Of a stretch of 64,000 nucleotides of DNA, positions 45,232 through 56,765 are shown in pieces. Source of the DNA: Allantophomopsis cytisporea (taxonomy: Eukaryota > Ascomycota > Leotiomycetes > Phacidiales > Phacidiaceae); assembly GCA_024752435.1 (NCBI GenBank), contig CP103025.1, forward strand, positions 682,001-746,000, in the 5' to 3' direction. A model generated the notes under the pieces. It worked only from the letters and a program-made list of their open reading frames with translations, searched no databases and had not been told where the DNA came from. The position numbers and the translations under genes were made by a program. The first letter of the stretch is position 1, and every line of letters begins with the position of its first letter.

Positions 45232-48200
45232 CTATATGTTGCTTCTAACGCACCACAGTGAATTTCTAAACCATGCTGTACTTTCACAGAGGGGTATGCG
45301 CTCATGAACGCCAAAGCACCGTCCCATCCAAATGACCAAAGTCCGTCTCATACCATTTGATATCAATTCCTCATCTAAAACCCGAGTTGTTGTTGTTCCT
45401 TGTTTACTTTTGAAACCAAGGAAACTTTTTCTTTCCGATCTCAAAACTATTGCTGTTGGTGGACTCGACTTGCTGACTGCGCTGATATATTTCCTTGGTA
45501 TGAATGTTAGCAATCTCATAAGAAGAACAGACCAAAGACCAATACGAACCTCTTCATCTGTTGGCATACGACAGTCAAGAATCAACTCTCGAGCCATTTC
45601 ATGCTTAGTGAGATTTGGATACGGTGTTACTTGGCTCTTCATAATTGGCAGAATTATTTCCGCCAAAATCTCAAACTTCTTCCAATTTATTCTATCACCC
45701 TGTGGCCCAACGAAAGTTTGATTGCCATCTTCGGCCGAGACCAAATCTCTTCGGTGCAGTGGAATATATGGTATCCGTGGCATTGGTGAATTTTCCCAAG
45801 CAAGTCGATAGGCGAAATGACTCTTCGCGTTACCCATCAACAGCTCGAGCCCACAGAAACGCTTATGGGTGTCTGGCGCAACCAGCGCAAAAGTCTGTGC
45901 TAGTCGGTGGACAGCAGTACCTTTAATGCCAGCCATAACAGCACCTAGGCCGTTGTAATTGTTCATCTGACGAAGTCTCAATGCAATTCGCATAAACTTG
46001 TCCAGCATCTGAGCGCGGTGCTTGGCCTTATCCCGCATAAGAATCATGTTTGATACCCATCTAGCAATGTGATTGAAATGAGCAGCCATGCGATTGACAC
46101 TGGTTAAACTTCTGCACTTCTCTTTTTGTTCCAAAGGAAGACTGACTGAGCGTACAAGATCTCTGAGGCGAATCGCTGAAAACATCACCCAGTCGATTCT
46201 TGTCATCTCGTCCGCGAAATCCTCATCAGACGTGTCCATGAACATGTGATATCGATTCTTGGTCAAAGGTACAATGCCACGAGGAACCATTGTTGCTGCC
46301 TCCCTTTCATAGTCTTCAACAGTATGGAATCGAGGGTTGGATGGGCGTGAGGTGGCGCCACCAGTAATAGAAGTCGATGAAGTACCTTCAGCAGAGTGTC
46401 GAGAGCTGCCGCCGATCGATTCATCGTCCATCTGGGATTTACTCTTGGCTTTTGTAAAATCATTAAGCGGCTTGATGTTCGTCTTGACTGAAAGAGTTGT
46501 ATGGATATCATCTCGAAAGCTCCCTCCATTGGTATCCACTTCTAAACTGGCATCCGTTCGAGCCCAGCCTGTATCATCATCTTCGGTTACGTGAGTCTGT
46601 ATTTGCACCCGCATCTCCTGAGCAGCAGCAGCAAAAGCCGGTTCCACTGAAAGATGATCAATGAATGCATCCAAACGCTGACTTGTCGAAGGATTAGCAA
46701 AGTCGCCCGGATATGAAGACACCCAGTGAGCGATGATAGAAATGATACGTAGTTGTGTTGCAAGACGGGTCAGAAAGTGCTCGTTCCTGTCCCCAGCAGC
46801 AGACTCGAGACGGCCAAGTATTGCAGTGAATAACTCACCAGGAGCCGCGAATTTTCGATATAGACAGAGGAAAATATCACCAAAATTGGCGTCAGCTCGG
46901 GACATGTTCTGGCCTAACAGCCGATCAACAAGTTCATCAAAGGACACGCCCACCACCTTCATTGATTTGTCGAAAAAGGCATCTTCGCTTCTTTGCAATA
47001 GGGGTACATCGTCTGAATGGCTGTATGCTGAAGCTGCATCAAAGGCTTCCATATCAAGATAGGAGTCGGTAGGCCTGCCACTTTGCGCTGCTAAGTGTTT
47101 TGCCAATTGGTCATGTCCACTGCTTCCACCATTCTCCTCAATTGACTGGTAAGCGGAGTCTTCGTTCCGGAAAACAGCATGTGATGATATCGGTGGGCCA
47201 TTATGGGATGGAATTATAAACTGGTTCGCAAGAGGTGTGCGCGAAGCAGACATATGCCCAGAACCCCTCGAGGATGTCGGTGGTTGTGCTGGAAAACCTT
47301 TGACCAGAGAGAGATCCGAACTAGCTCTGCTATGTTTGCTATGCTGACTGAGAGGTCTATCAACTGTAGATGAAGCGTCGAGATTTGCCGATGATGCAGC
47401 GCGCCGACGGGCCAACGCCTGAGTACCTACACCTCAACGATCAGACATCGTCATTCGACTTCCAATATGAGAAAGAATTTTCCAGATGAGAGTAGAATAG
47501 AATAGGCATATTGTCTTGCCTTTGTTGGTGCCTTTAGGAAAGTCACAGAATAGGAAGGCGAGTATGCTCCAAAGGGGCGATGTAGACCGCTTTAGCCATT
47601 CTTGGACATCTTGGTAACATATGCCAAGATACTTCACTATCATGAGAGAAGACATGGTACGACTTGGAGTGTGGAGCAATGAAGCTCAGAATAATGCAAG
47701 GAGATACACCATTCCAGGTGATTGAAACTTACTATTTCGAGCAATTATAGCACGCACCATTTGCGTCAAACAATTCCTTGCACTCTCAGGAACGTTGGAG
47801 GCCGTCTTCAATGCTTCTACACATGCAAGGCAAGCAGCTTCCATGCTGACTGTATCTATTTGGCGCATATTTGGAGGGTTATCGCATTTACAAGCAACAA
47901 GAATTGAGGGCAAGCTAGAGTTTGCGAGCGCATCTAAAGGATCTGTCAGGCACGATCCAATGCTTGGGAAAGCGTTTCACTCACTCAAGGTTTGCGGCAG
48001 TTCAGAGACTGACTCTTCATTCATGACATCGTACAGAATTAGGGCTGCATCCATAGGAGGAACTATCTGGCCATTGATCTGCTTGGGCCAATTGATTCTT
48101 TTCTCCGCATTGATATGGAATGACTCGAGATCCAGCTCGATCATGCTCACAGTATAAAGGACGCCATCCACGGTCATCTTCAGGCTAGAGGCGACACCAG

Positions 48201-48888
48201 AAGGCAAGGTTCTCAGGCCCAATGCTCGCTGGATGAGGGTGGACTTGCCGACGCCAGCAGCGCCGATAACAGCAATATTTAAGTCGTTCATATCTGAAGT
48301 ATTGTGCATCTACAGGATAACAGCTTTCAGCGTTGAATCTAAGCTTGCATGTGAGATACCGATACATACCGGTTGTTCAAAGCTGCCGACAGCTGACGGC
48401 ATATCTATCGAACGGGAATCCTGCGACACGGAAGCTCGATCATGGCCAGAGTCTGCGTATGGTGGAGACCGAAACTCCTGTGCCAATTTCGAGGCCTGGA
48501 TGGATTGGAAGGTGTTGTAAAAGGATTCTTGATTTACTGAAGCTGTAGACCCACGCCGGCGGCTGTTTGAGCTTGCTGTTGTTGCTTTTTCATCTATATC
48601 GGGGGATGTGTGGTTTGTGATGCGTGGTGTTAACGGCGCCGAGGTCGTACGCGGCAGAAATGGTCTGAGTTTGTATTTCCGAGGCGGCGGCGGTGGAGGT
48701 GCTTGCGGACGGCGATGCTCATGAGCTTGCTCCTGATCGCGGGCCTTTGTCGAAAAGCGCGATCTCAAAGGCGATGAAGTATCTTGAGTAAGGATGCCGG
48801 GCGATGTCTCTTCTACTGCCTCTAAAGCTGACGAAGATGATGATATGGGAGGCTTGTCATATCCAAGAGCCCCTTCGGCCTGATCCAT
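45232..48888 (-). CDS. Ras guanine-nucleotide exchange factor with N-terminal Ras-like P-loop domain
   Basis: Four exons: 48888-48370, 48309-47985, 47942-47733 and 47426-45232. They give 1082 aa. A Ser/Pro-rich disordered leader (1-173, including a poly-Pro run) is followed by a Ras-like P-loop domain (about 180-345). That domain has the G1 motif GAAGVGKST (189-197) and a base-recognition-like CKCD. A linker leads to a RasGEF_N module (about 505-640, VGVSFDELVDRLLGQNM) and a catalytic Cdc25/RasGEF domain (about 750-1000, MTRIDWVMFSAIRLRDLV, MNNYNGLGAVMAGI). It should activate a Ras/Rap-type GTPase. The 306-nt third intron is unusually long here and could hide another exon. The last 25-30 residues (Cys/Trp-rich) end next to the transposon array and may not be original. 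Confidence 0.85.
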
Positions 48889-51800
48889 TGGCTAGAGGGC
48901 TGGCGCAGCTAGGCTATTGAGCTGCAGTAAGTATTGGTTGGTGGTTCAAAGAGTTAAAGGCTGTCGGCGACAGATTGGACCAACGATAATACCTCTGAGA
49001 ACAAAGAACATAAAGGATGCTAAAACATGTGCAGTTTTAATGTGTAGGTTTTCTGAACATCATTCATTACTCTATTGTGCAAAGGTAAGGTAGATAACAG
49101 GTAGAATTATACTTTTTGTAGAATGTGGTGCTTGGTGGACTGGCGATCCACCAACAACGCTGATCAGAGAGGTGTTATGCCACTCATTGTCGAGTCTGGC
49201 TGCTTTCCTTATGCTTATCCGGCGTTGGGGAGAATTCAAGTCGCCGCGTTCGTTGAGGATAGCCACGAGCGCAAGCGTATAGGAAGAATACATATAAACA
49301 TACATACATACATACATAAATACATACGTAGTATATATGTGTATATATATGGATCTATGTACATGAGGATGAACATGCACCTCTAACATGGTGTAGTTAT
49401 TCATGACTTTGACATGACTTTGACAGACTCACCTCGAAGAGAAGAAATAGGGTTAAAAAGTGGTATAAGCAATATACTATACATAACGTATACTATTTAT
49501 TCAAAAGGCCCACCATTAAGACTTATGTAGAGTATGGTTACCGGCACAAATGATGTTAAGACCTGAAAAGTATAAGTCGGAATGATCATGATCATAATCC
49601 GCGCTGACCATTGTTAGGTACCTGTGAGTTCGGTACTACGTAAGGTAAATTGTAAGGTACCTATTGAACCTTACACAAAGATGGGAGGAGGTCCGAAATA
49701 AGAGAATTAGGGGAGGAAGGGGGAGAAGAGAAGCATAAGGGGAAAATATTAAGCAAGACAGATGTGGCTTTCCTACCTTAGCTGGCATAAGGGGAATAAC
49801 TATGTATGTTAGCATCACCAAAATAAATATAATAATAACAATACAAAGAGCTAACGACATAAGGTCCCCAGTTGCTCTTTATGATGCTTATGATGTTGCT
49901 TCCTCTTTTCGAATTACTATACATAAGTTCTTATCGATAGATCTTAGAGTACTCCGACACAGCGGTCTAAATATGAATAGGCTCGTTACTTACACGTGGA
50001 TCATCCCTTATTGGTCTGCCTTCAAGGACTCCCTCTGTACGTATCGCTTCGGAGCCCATTCATACCTCGTCGAGTCGTGCGCGCTCAAATTTGATGATCG
50101 TTCCAGGGTTGAGGGTTTTAATCGTAAGCTCGGCTAAGATTCCCCAATTAGTCCAAAAATGTCATTTCCACTGGAGAATAAGTCGAAGAAAGAGTTGTTG
50201 AGCTAGACATCGGTGTATTCTAGCATTGCACTGGGGAAAGAGATACAAAGGACGAGCAGCATGAAACCTGGAGTCATGATAGAAAAGTAGAGTGGTTATC
50301 AGACATATACCTAAGGTTAGGAAGTTTTGAGTACGTTGGTTCGCAAACCTTAGAAGTATAGATAAAGCGCCTTCCTTACCCTGTAGTATTTATATGTATA
50401 CCGTATATGATGAGTATCCATTCTCTGCTCCATATCTCGTTCGTCTACATACCTAAGCCAAGTACTTTATCGAAGGTGTTCATGTGAAGAACAGTAAATA
50501 TAGGAGGTAGCTTTTGGTCCATTAACGAAGAGACCAAGTCGAGTCTTTAGTAATAGAGGATAGAGAACAAAAAGAAAACAGTTTCCCATACTACATGTTT
50601 CGTCTTCTCTTGTGCTCGAATAATCCCCCGATCTTGTTTTCTTCTTTACTCGGCTTTAAATATGACTAATACGAGATGTTACCATGGCAAGACAACATAA
50701 AGCGTATCGTATCACAAAATGACCTGCTAACTGCCCACGCCCAACTCCACCCCTTGCTTAAGCTCTCCAGTAGTGTACCAGGAACCAAACTGATCTCAAG
50801 TATTTTGTAGTAACTCACGCTGGACTTCCCATGATTGATTCACTTGCAGTACCAGTCATGCGCAAGGCCGAGGAGGTCCGTGATAGGTAACTTAGGTAGG
50901 TAGCAACACAAAGCCTTTAGGTGTTATGAGAAGGAGTAGGAGTTCCTCAGACAAATAAAAAGAAAGGGGAGAAACCCCCTCCCCTCTCAAAAAAGAGACC
51001 CAACAAACCAGGTCCATGTATTACCCAAGATATTATAGAAAGTATCAAAGAACCATCAGGCTGCTCTAGATATGCACATATAATATCATGAATTGTACAT
51101 TGAATACTATCTGATCATTGTCACTATTCGGCGTCGGAATGGTGAAGACCGAGTCTGGATTACGTGGACCGCATTGCACCGATGTATGTTAGGGTACACA
51201 ATGCATGCAGGATTTTACGGATGAGGTAAGGCACTGAGCTTGTATGTACTACCCAGGTAGGTATGTACGTGCAACACTGATACTTGGCGCATTCACGCTA
51301 GACATGGCAAGGAAAGATAAAAAGAATACAAAAAAATATATGTAGAATGGTGCGTGTAACTTGGAGAGAATAAGAGGAAGCATTGCTACTTGACGTAGGA
51401 TGAGTGAAAGGCAGTGGTAAGTAGGGTATAAAGGTATGAGTAGTTTTGCGTCATCACTGCCAATATTGTCTTTAATGATGTAGCTCTCAGGAGACCAAAA
51501 GATGGTTAGTAGTTATGTAGTACATAGGTACCTACCTCCTAAGGGTAGGTAGAATACATACATGTATAGGTAGGTATATATAACGTTCCGGCTTCGCTCT
51601 GTTTCTTGCGATTCATATAAGAGAAAAGTGTAAAACCCGCGAAGACTTCCCACGCCTTCCACAGCTGATGAACCATAGCGCAATTTCCTCCAGCGAAGTG
51701 ATTATGTGGTAATTGCTGTATGATACCACCCCATCTTCGCAGTCAAGTGTCGAAGCGCCACAATTCAAGCTTGTACCGAGAGAGTGATGTTGCGAGTGTC

Positions 51801-53432
51801 TTGTGAGTAAGGGGAAGCACCGATACGATGCGGTGCGATGCAATGCCCTAGCAGCCGTTGCGAGGTAAAATAAACACAACACCACAGAGTATGATTCTTG
51901 CAAGGACCTTGAGGGAAAAGAATCGTATGGCTGCTCGAATCACAAATCACGCGCAACATATGTAGGCATGGGATCACCTCGCCAATCTCGAGCTTGTCAA
52001 CCCCGCAAAGGAGAGGGAGTAGTCGGCGCGCACGGAGTGGTCAGTCATTTGTTCTTCTCCTCATCCCCACCCTGTCATGGCGGTGAATCAAAACGAATAA
52101 TGAGATCGCAAAACGGATGATGCCCAGGTTGACCGGGGGGTGCCCCAGGGTTTCTTGATAACCCCAGCAACCCCAGCTTCTTCATTTCCAGCTTCTACTT
52201 CAAGACAATCAAGCATGGGAACAAGACCAGCCTCATCACCGTCCCCATTACCATCATCATGCAAGCGATGGACAGGAGATTGTTTGCAGTAGCGACATTC
52301 TTATATACACATGTACAGCAGTTTTTAAAGAGGATGATAGTACAGTAGTATGCTGGGAGTACTTCCATGTAAGTAGGTAAGTAAGTACATATGTGCTCTG
52401 TACTTTAAAAGAACAATAACGGTTGAGTATGAGCCAAGGTAAGATGTTCGTTCTTCCATACTTATTTACATATGTAATGTACTTACTGTATACCCCTACA
52501 CTTACTTGTACCGAGTATTAATAAGAAGCTGTACGAAGCAGTGGTAGTGTATGCAGTAAGGTAATTTGACATGGCATGCCAGGGGCCTAGCCTTGTATAT
52601 TCGTACTGCCTGCTCTTGTCCACTTCATACTCATACTCACTCTACCGGTTGCATCACAGGACCAGGCTCCGTATTTAGACAGATACCCACAATTTCGCCC
52701 TGTACTCCAATTCCCACGGAGAAAAGTAGGTAGTGAAGTACATCACTGTGCGTCGAGTCCACGGGCGTCTAGGTCTAAGAGTGACTGGGGCTTATTCATA
52801 TAAGGTATCCCCAAGAGTACTGCGAACATTCGCTCTCGCCTTGTCTTGCTTGGTACGAATAATCAGTACTGTACTTGCGAATGATATACACAAACCATCC
52901 GGTATCCAGCACGAATGAATGATGAGTGCGTATTTACAGCGTACACACAAAAGCCCGTACTTACCACCACCACATCACCATCCTCAGAACACATAAATCC
53001 TGATACCCAAATACACGCATCACACACAACACACCCAATCCTACGCTATCTTGTCTCGCTTCAGAGAGAATCCTAAAGTTACAAATACTATCCATTACGG
53101 CCTATCCACTTACAACGTTAATACTACGCTTGACTGTTCTCGGTTGATAAAGGCGTCGCGCCAGTATCAACTTAGCTTCCTGCGGCGTCAAGCTATTGCA
53201 ATGATGCACACATTGTCAACTGCTATACCCAGGTCATCGACAATTCCCCAATCCGTACAAAAAGGTAGCTCTTTCCCCCTTCCTGATCGATGTCACCGAT
53301 TTTCTGACTCTTCATCTTGAGTAGGAGCAAAACCATCGCCAGCTGTTGTGCAGGATAATATTTAGAGTGGTCTCATATTTCTACATTTTGATCATCCCGT
53401 GCACAATTCTGCACTCTCAGATTCTCATTACC
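48889..53432. other. Gene-poor 4.5-kb stretch
   Basis: No convincing coding frame. It contains an ATACATAC/TATATA repeat (about 49296-49355), TACCTA/GGTACC palindromic words (49615-49665, 51525-51570, 52370-52390), and a purine-rich 3' region near 49680-49750. Frames such as 49802-50137 lack domain features. The last part, before 53433, is the promoter and leader of the next gene. Confidence 0.5.
49296..49355. repeat. (ACAT)n / TATATA tract
   Basis: About seven ACAT units at 49299-49330 are followed by TATATGTGTATATATATGG. Confidence 0.75.
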
Positions 53433-54446
53433 ATGGCTGCCGCTGCAGCAGTCATGCCTGTAGCTCAAAGAGTTTCAACTGTCTCAAAGAGCCAAAAGGT
53501 GCGTCCATCAAGGTTGCACGTGAGCGTAGCCCATGAAAACAGAAACATTCTCATGGGGTGGAACTAACGTGTCCAAAAGGGTGCCCCAAGAAGATCAATG
53601 ACACATCCGGTCCGCGAAGAGAACAGAGAAGGTCGTCGTAGTAAATCGACACCCTTTGACCCTGAAGATCTGTCGCGCCGTCTAGCGGCAGTTTTGGCCA
53701 AGCAGGAACAGTACGCACAGTATACTGAGCGGCGCAGTAGAAGAGCAAACTCGGACGCCACATTTCTGGGACACTACGTGCCACAAGTTGCAGCCGTGGA
53801 CTTTGCGAGGACGACAACACAGGATGTCATGTTACCCACAAGCTATGGAAGATCTGGCATACACAAGTTAGCCGAAGCAGCCATAAGACAACAACAGCAA
53901 GACTCCTCTCCCAATGACGCTGCGGTAATGATGGGAGTGAACCAATCCATAGCCGTTGACCATGCTAGAGCAAAGAAGCAGGCTGCGATGGAGCGCAACC
54001 AATTCCAGTGGGATCGCAATCTTGAAGAAGCAGCGGAGCTTGACAAGGAGAGAGACTTGTATCGGCTGCCACAACGAACGCTAGACAAAACCCCAACACG
54101 AAACAGGATCAATCGTTCTCTTGGAAGACCGATGAGTACCGGTGATCTCCTCGGCTGGGAAACCGGTACATCAAGTCTTGCATCAAAATCTAGACGATCC
54201 AATCTCAAACCGAAAGCTTCCCAGTTGGCGCTGGATCACCACGACTGGGCTCAACGAGATGAGATATTGGAAAAGAAGCGATCACCAAACCGTGGATTCA
54301 AGCTCCATTGGTCAATCAGGAGGAAGAGCAGCCAGGGAAGCGAAGAAATGACACAGTCTAGCCCAAATACACATGTTCCACCAGCAAGTCCTGGAAAGCC
54401 AAGAAAGAATAGTCTCCTGGCTCGTCTGCGGCGCTGGGAATATTGA
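53433..54446 (+). CDS. Fungal protein of unknown function, basic C-terminus
   Basis: Two exons (53433-53498 and 53580-54446) join across an 81-nt intron with GTGCGT donor and AACTAAC-like branch, giving 310 aa. The N-terminus is MAAAAAVMPVAQRV. The protein is hydrophilic, rich in Arg, Gln and Ser. One segment is likely helical and charged (HARAKKQAAMERNQFQWDRN, about 140-160), and a Lys/Arg/Ser tail ends LARLRRWEY. No membrane segment, catalytic motif or known domain is visible. The long open frame, consistent codon use and good splice junction support a real gene; function is not inferable. Confidence 0.75.
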
Positions 54447-54939
54447 ATTGAGTTTGTGGTATCGGGAAGAGGTATTGATTTCGATAAATACAAACAGCAT
54501 CTATTCTGCCGAGAATTACAAAACATGCGGACGCTGTTATATGGTTCTATGGTTGTCTATAAAACCTCTGCGGGCTATGGCCTCTGGTGCAGATTCGAAA
54601 TGTTGGCAAAGTATTTGGGACCAACACCAAGTTGCAGAGAACGAGCGAATGTGGAAGAGTAAATAAGGACTGGAGACGACGTAAGCATGCAGCGCATATG
54701 ACTGAGGCGGGGCTCGGCAAGATGGAGATAATGATTAAAGAGAGATCCTTCCATGACCTGAATGTAAATAGATGACTTATGATGATCAAAAAGAAGAAAC
54801 TTTCTTCAGATTGCGTTTTGCAATGTATTGCATTGCACGTTAGTAATCTTCGCTTTCAAGGAATTGCAATATATGCTCCTGGCTTTGTCCTCCGTATATT
54901 GTCTGCTGCGCCCTTGAGTTTATAGTTCTCGACCTCCTC
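54447..54939. other. Convergent intergenic region
   Basis: 493 bp between two stop codons on opposite strands. Overlapping short frames only. It holds both 3' ends. Confidence 0.5.
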
Positions 54940-55649
54940 TTAGGCCTCCCGGCCTCTACCAATTCTACCACTTCTGCTTGATTCCCATTCATTTATACGG
55001 ATATCGCTTATAAAAGAGTCTTTGACAGAGGCTTGCTTCTGATGATAGAGCATGCGAAGTTGTGATTGCAGCCGTAAGAACATTATGAACAGAGCCTTAA
55101 GCTCTTGCGATGTTTCTAGAAGTGAAGATAGACAACGTAATCCTTTGGTGGTAACGGCACCTGGGAAAGCATTTGCTAAGAGACTCCGCTTCAATGTCGT
55201 CGGCATGGGTTGCTTAGGCAGAACCCAATAGGCTACGTAGTAGTTGATATGTCAGTATATATGCTGCAGTTCTCCAGAATGCTTAGGAGATACTCATTAC
55301 GGCAATTTACAGCGAGTGAGTTTGTATTTCCACCCCTTCTCTGTGCAACGGTTAAAGCCATTGTGATACTGGACTTGTCACGTTAGTGTCTTCAAGCAAT
55401 GTTAATGGTCATGTTGGAACATAGTTTGTATCTCTAGCAGCTCCCAATTGATGCTCTGGCTACCTGTTGGCTTGCGCAGCAATCGGTTCTGGAAGTTGTG
55501 CATCTACAAGGTTATTTTCCTCGTTGGGTGTTGGTGTATGTTCAAAGTTATTCGCGAATCGCAAGGCGCTGATTAATATTGACTGATATGCGAAGCGCAC
55601 GTCTCGTCTCAGTCGCCGAGCGTCATAGGTACTTTTGCTGACTAGACAT
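54940..55649 (-). CDS. Small protein of unknown function, four exons
   Basis: A hand-built model with exons 55649-55633, 55568-55464, 55368-55301 and 55232-54940 gives 160 aa with closed phases. Only the last exon is visible as a simple ORF. Joined, the protein reads MSSQQKNALRFANNFEHTPT, then LPEPIAAQANSITMALTVAQ, then WVLPKQPMPTTLKRSLLANA. It continues through LKALFIMFLRLQSQLRMLY and ends basic (SGRIGRGREA). The moderately hydrophobic helical part (about 110-135) could be a coiled coil. No family is recognised. Exon 3/4 uses a GTAATG donor and the first exon is only 17 nt, so those junctions are the weakest. The start lies 113 bp from the NFU1 start. Confidence 0.5.
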
Positions 55650-55762
55650 ATCTGAATCCTTGCCCGTTAGTTGTAGGCGGCGAATTACCTTATTAGTAAA
55701 GCAAGAACCCTCTCAATCATTTTTTCAACAACCATAACCCCATTTCACAATCGGACGACGAT
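55650..55762. promoter_or_regulatory. Short bidirectional promoter, unknown gene / NFU1
   Basis: Only 113 bp separate the two proposed start codons, so the core promoters must overlap if the minus-strand model is right. Confidence 0.4.
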
Positions 55763-56765
55763 ATGGCATCCAAACAGATATACAGCTCCACAGGAATTTT
55801 TCTGGCGTCCTCAAAGCGAGCGGTATCACGCCTGACACTGAGTGTTGCTGCACGACATCTCCATCAGAATGCTCGATTGCCCGCTATAACGGCTTCGAGC
55901 TCGAAACTACGACCAATACTGCAACCTTTGCACCAGCCTGCAACTATTCTTCGCCCTTCAGCGATTGGAGGCACACGAAGCTTGTTCATACAGACCGAGA
56001 AAACACCGAATCCCGATGCGCTGAAGTTCCTTCCGAATTCTCGTATACTACCGCCTGGTTTGTCGACTCCATTCATAGAATACGTGAATCCACGATCGAC
56101 ATTAGCACCACCGCATCCATCCCCGCTGGCGGCAAATTTGATGAACATTGATGGAATTACGTCGGTGTTCTATGGAGCGGATTTCATCACTGTCACCAAA
56201 GCTGCAGATACGAACTGGGCGCATGTCAAGCCCGAAGTGTACAGTCTTATCACCGAGGCAATCACTTCTGGGCAACAGATTGTCAACGTGGTTGAACACA
56301 AGGCTGGAGAGGCAGCGCCAGAGGAAGAAGATAGCCTGGCGTATAACGAGAATGACAGCGAGGTAGTCGGGATGATCAAAGAGCTGTTAGAGACAAGAAT
56401 CCGCCCTGCTATTCAAGAAGATGGCGGAGATATTGATTTTCGTGGTTTCGAAAATGGGAATGTGCTTTTGAAGCTTAGAGGCGCCTGTCGAACATGTGAC
56501 TCGAGCACTGTTACACTCAAGAATGGTATAGAAGGCATGCTGATGCACTATGTAAGTAACAATTAGGCCGATAAAATTGACGTGATCCATACTAATTCGG
56601 ATTCTATAGATCGAAGAAGTCAAGGGAGTTATACAGGTCTTGGACCAAGAAGAAGAGATAGCACTGCAAGAGTTCGCGAAGTTTGAGGAGAAACTGAAGA
56701 ACCAGAAGGGACCTGATGCCATAGCTTCAACCGGAGGGAAGGGCACTCTTGACTCTGCACCATGA
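55763..56765 (+). CDS. NFU1: Mitochondrial iron-sulfur cluster scaffold/carrier Nfu1
   Basis: Two exons (55763-56551 and 56610-56765), with a 58-nt GTAAGT intron, give 314 aa. Nfu1 delivers 4Fe-4S clusters to mitochondrial proteins such as lipoyl synthase. A long Arg/Ser/Leu leader (1-70) precedes the Nfu N-terminal domain (about 73-170, SLFIQTEKTPNPDALKFLP). The NifU-like C-terminal domain (about 200-285) has the cluster-binding pair CRTC at 242-245 in LRGACRTCDSSTVTLKNGIE. A Glu-rich helix and short tail follow, read from exon 2. All hallmarks are present and the length is normal for fungal Nfu1. Confidence 0.95.

Noticed and set aside
47434..47679. 81-codon minus-strand frame in the Ras-GEF gene as a separate gene
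   Set aside because: It lies wholly within an intron on the same strand; listed as an intron oddity instead.
49802..50137. 111-codon plus-strand frame
   Set aside because: No recognisable motif and no neighbouring exon with matching splice phase; likely chance.
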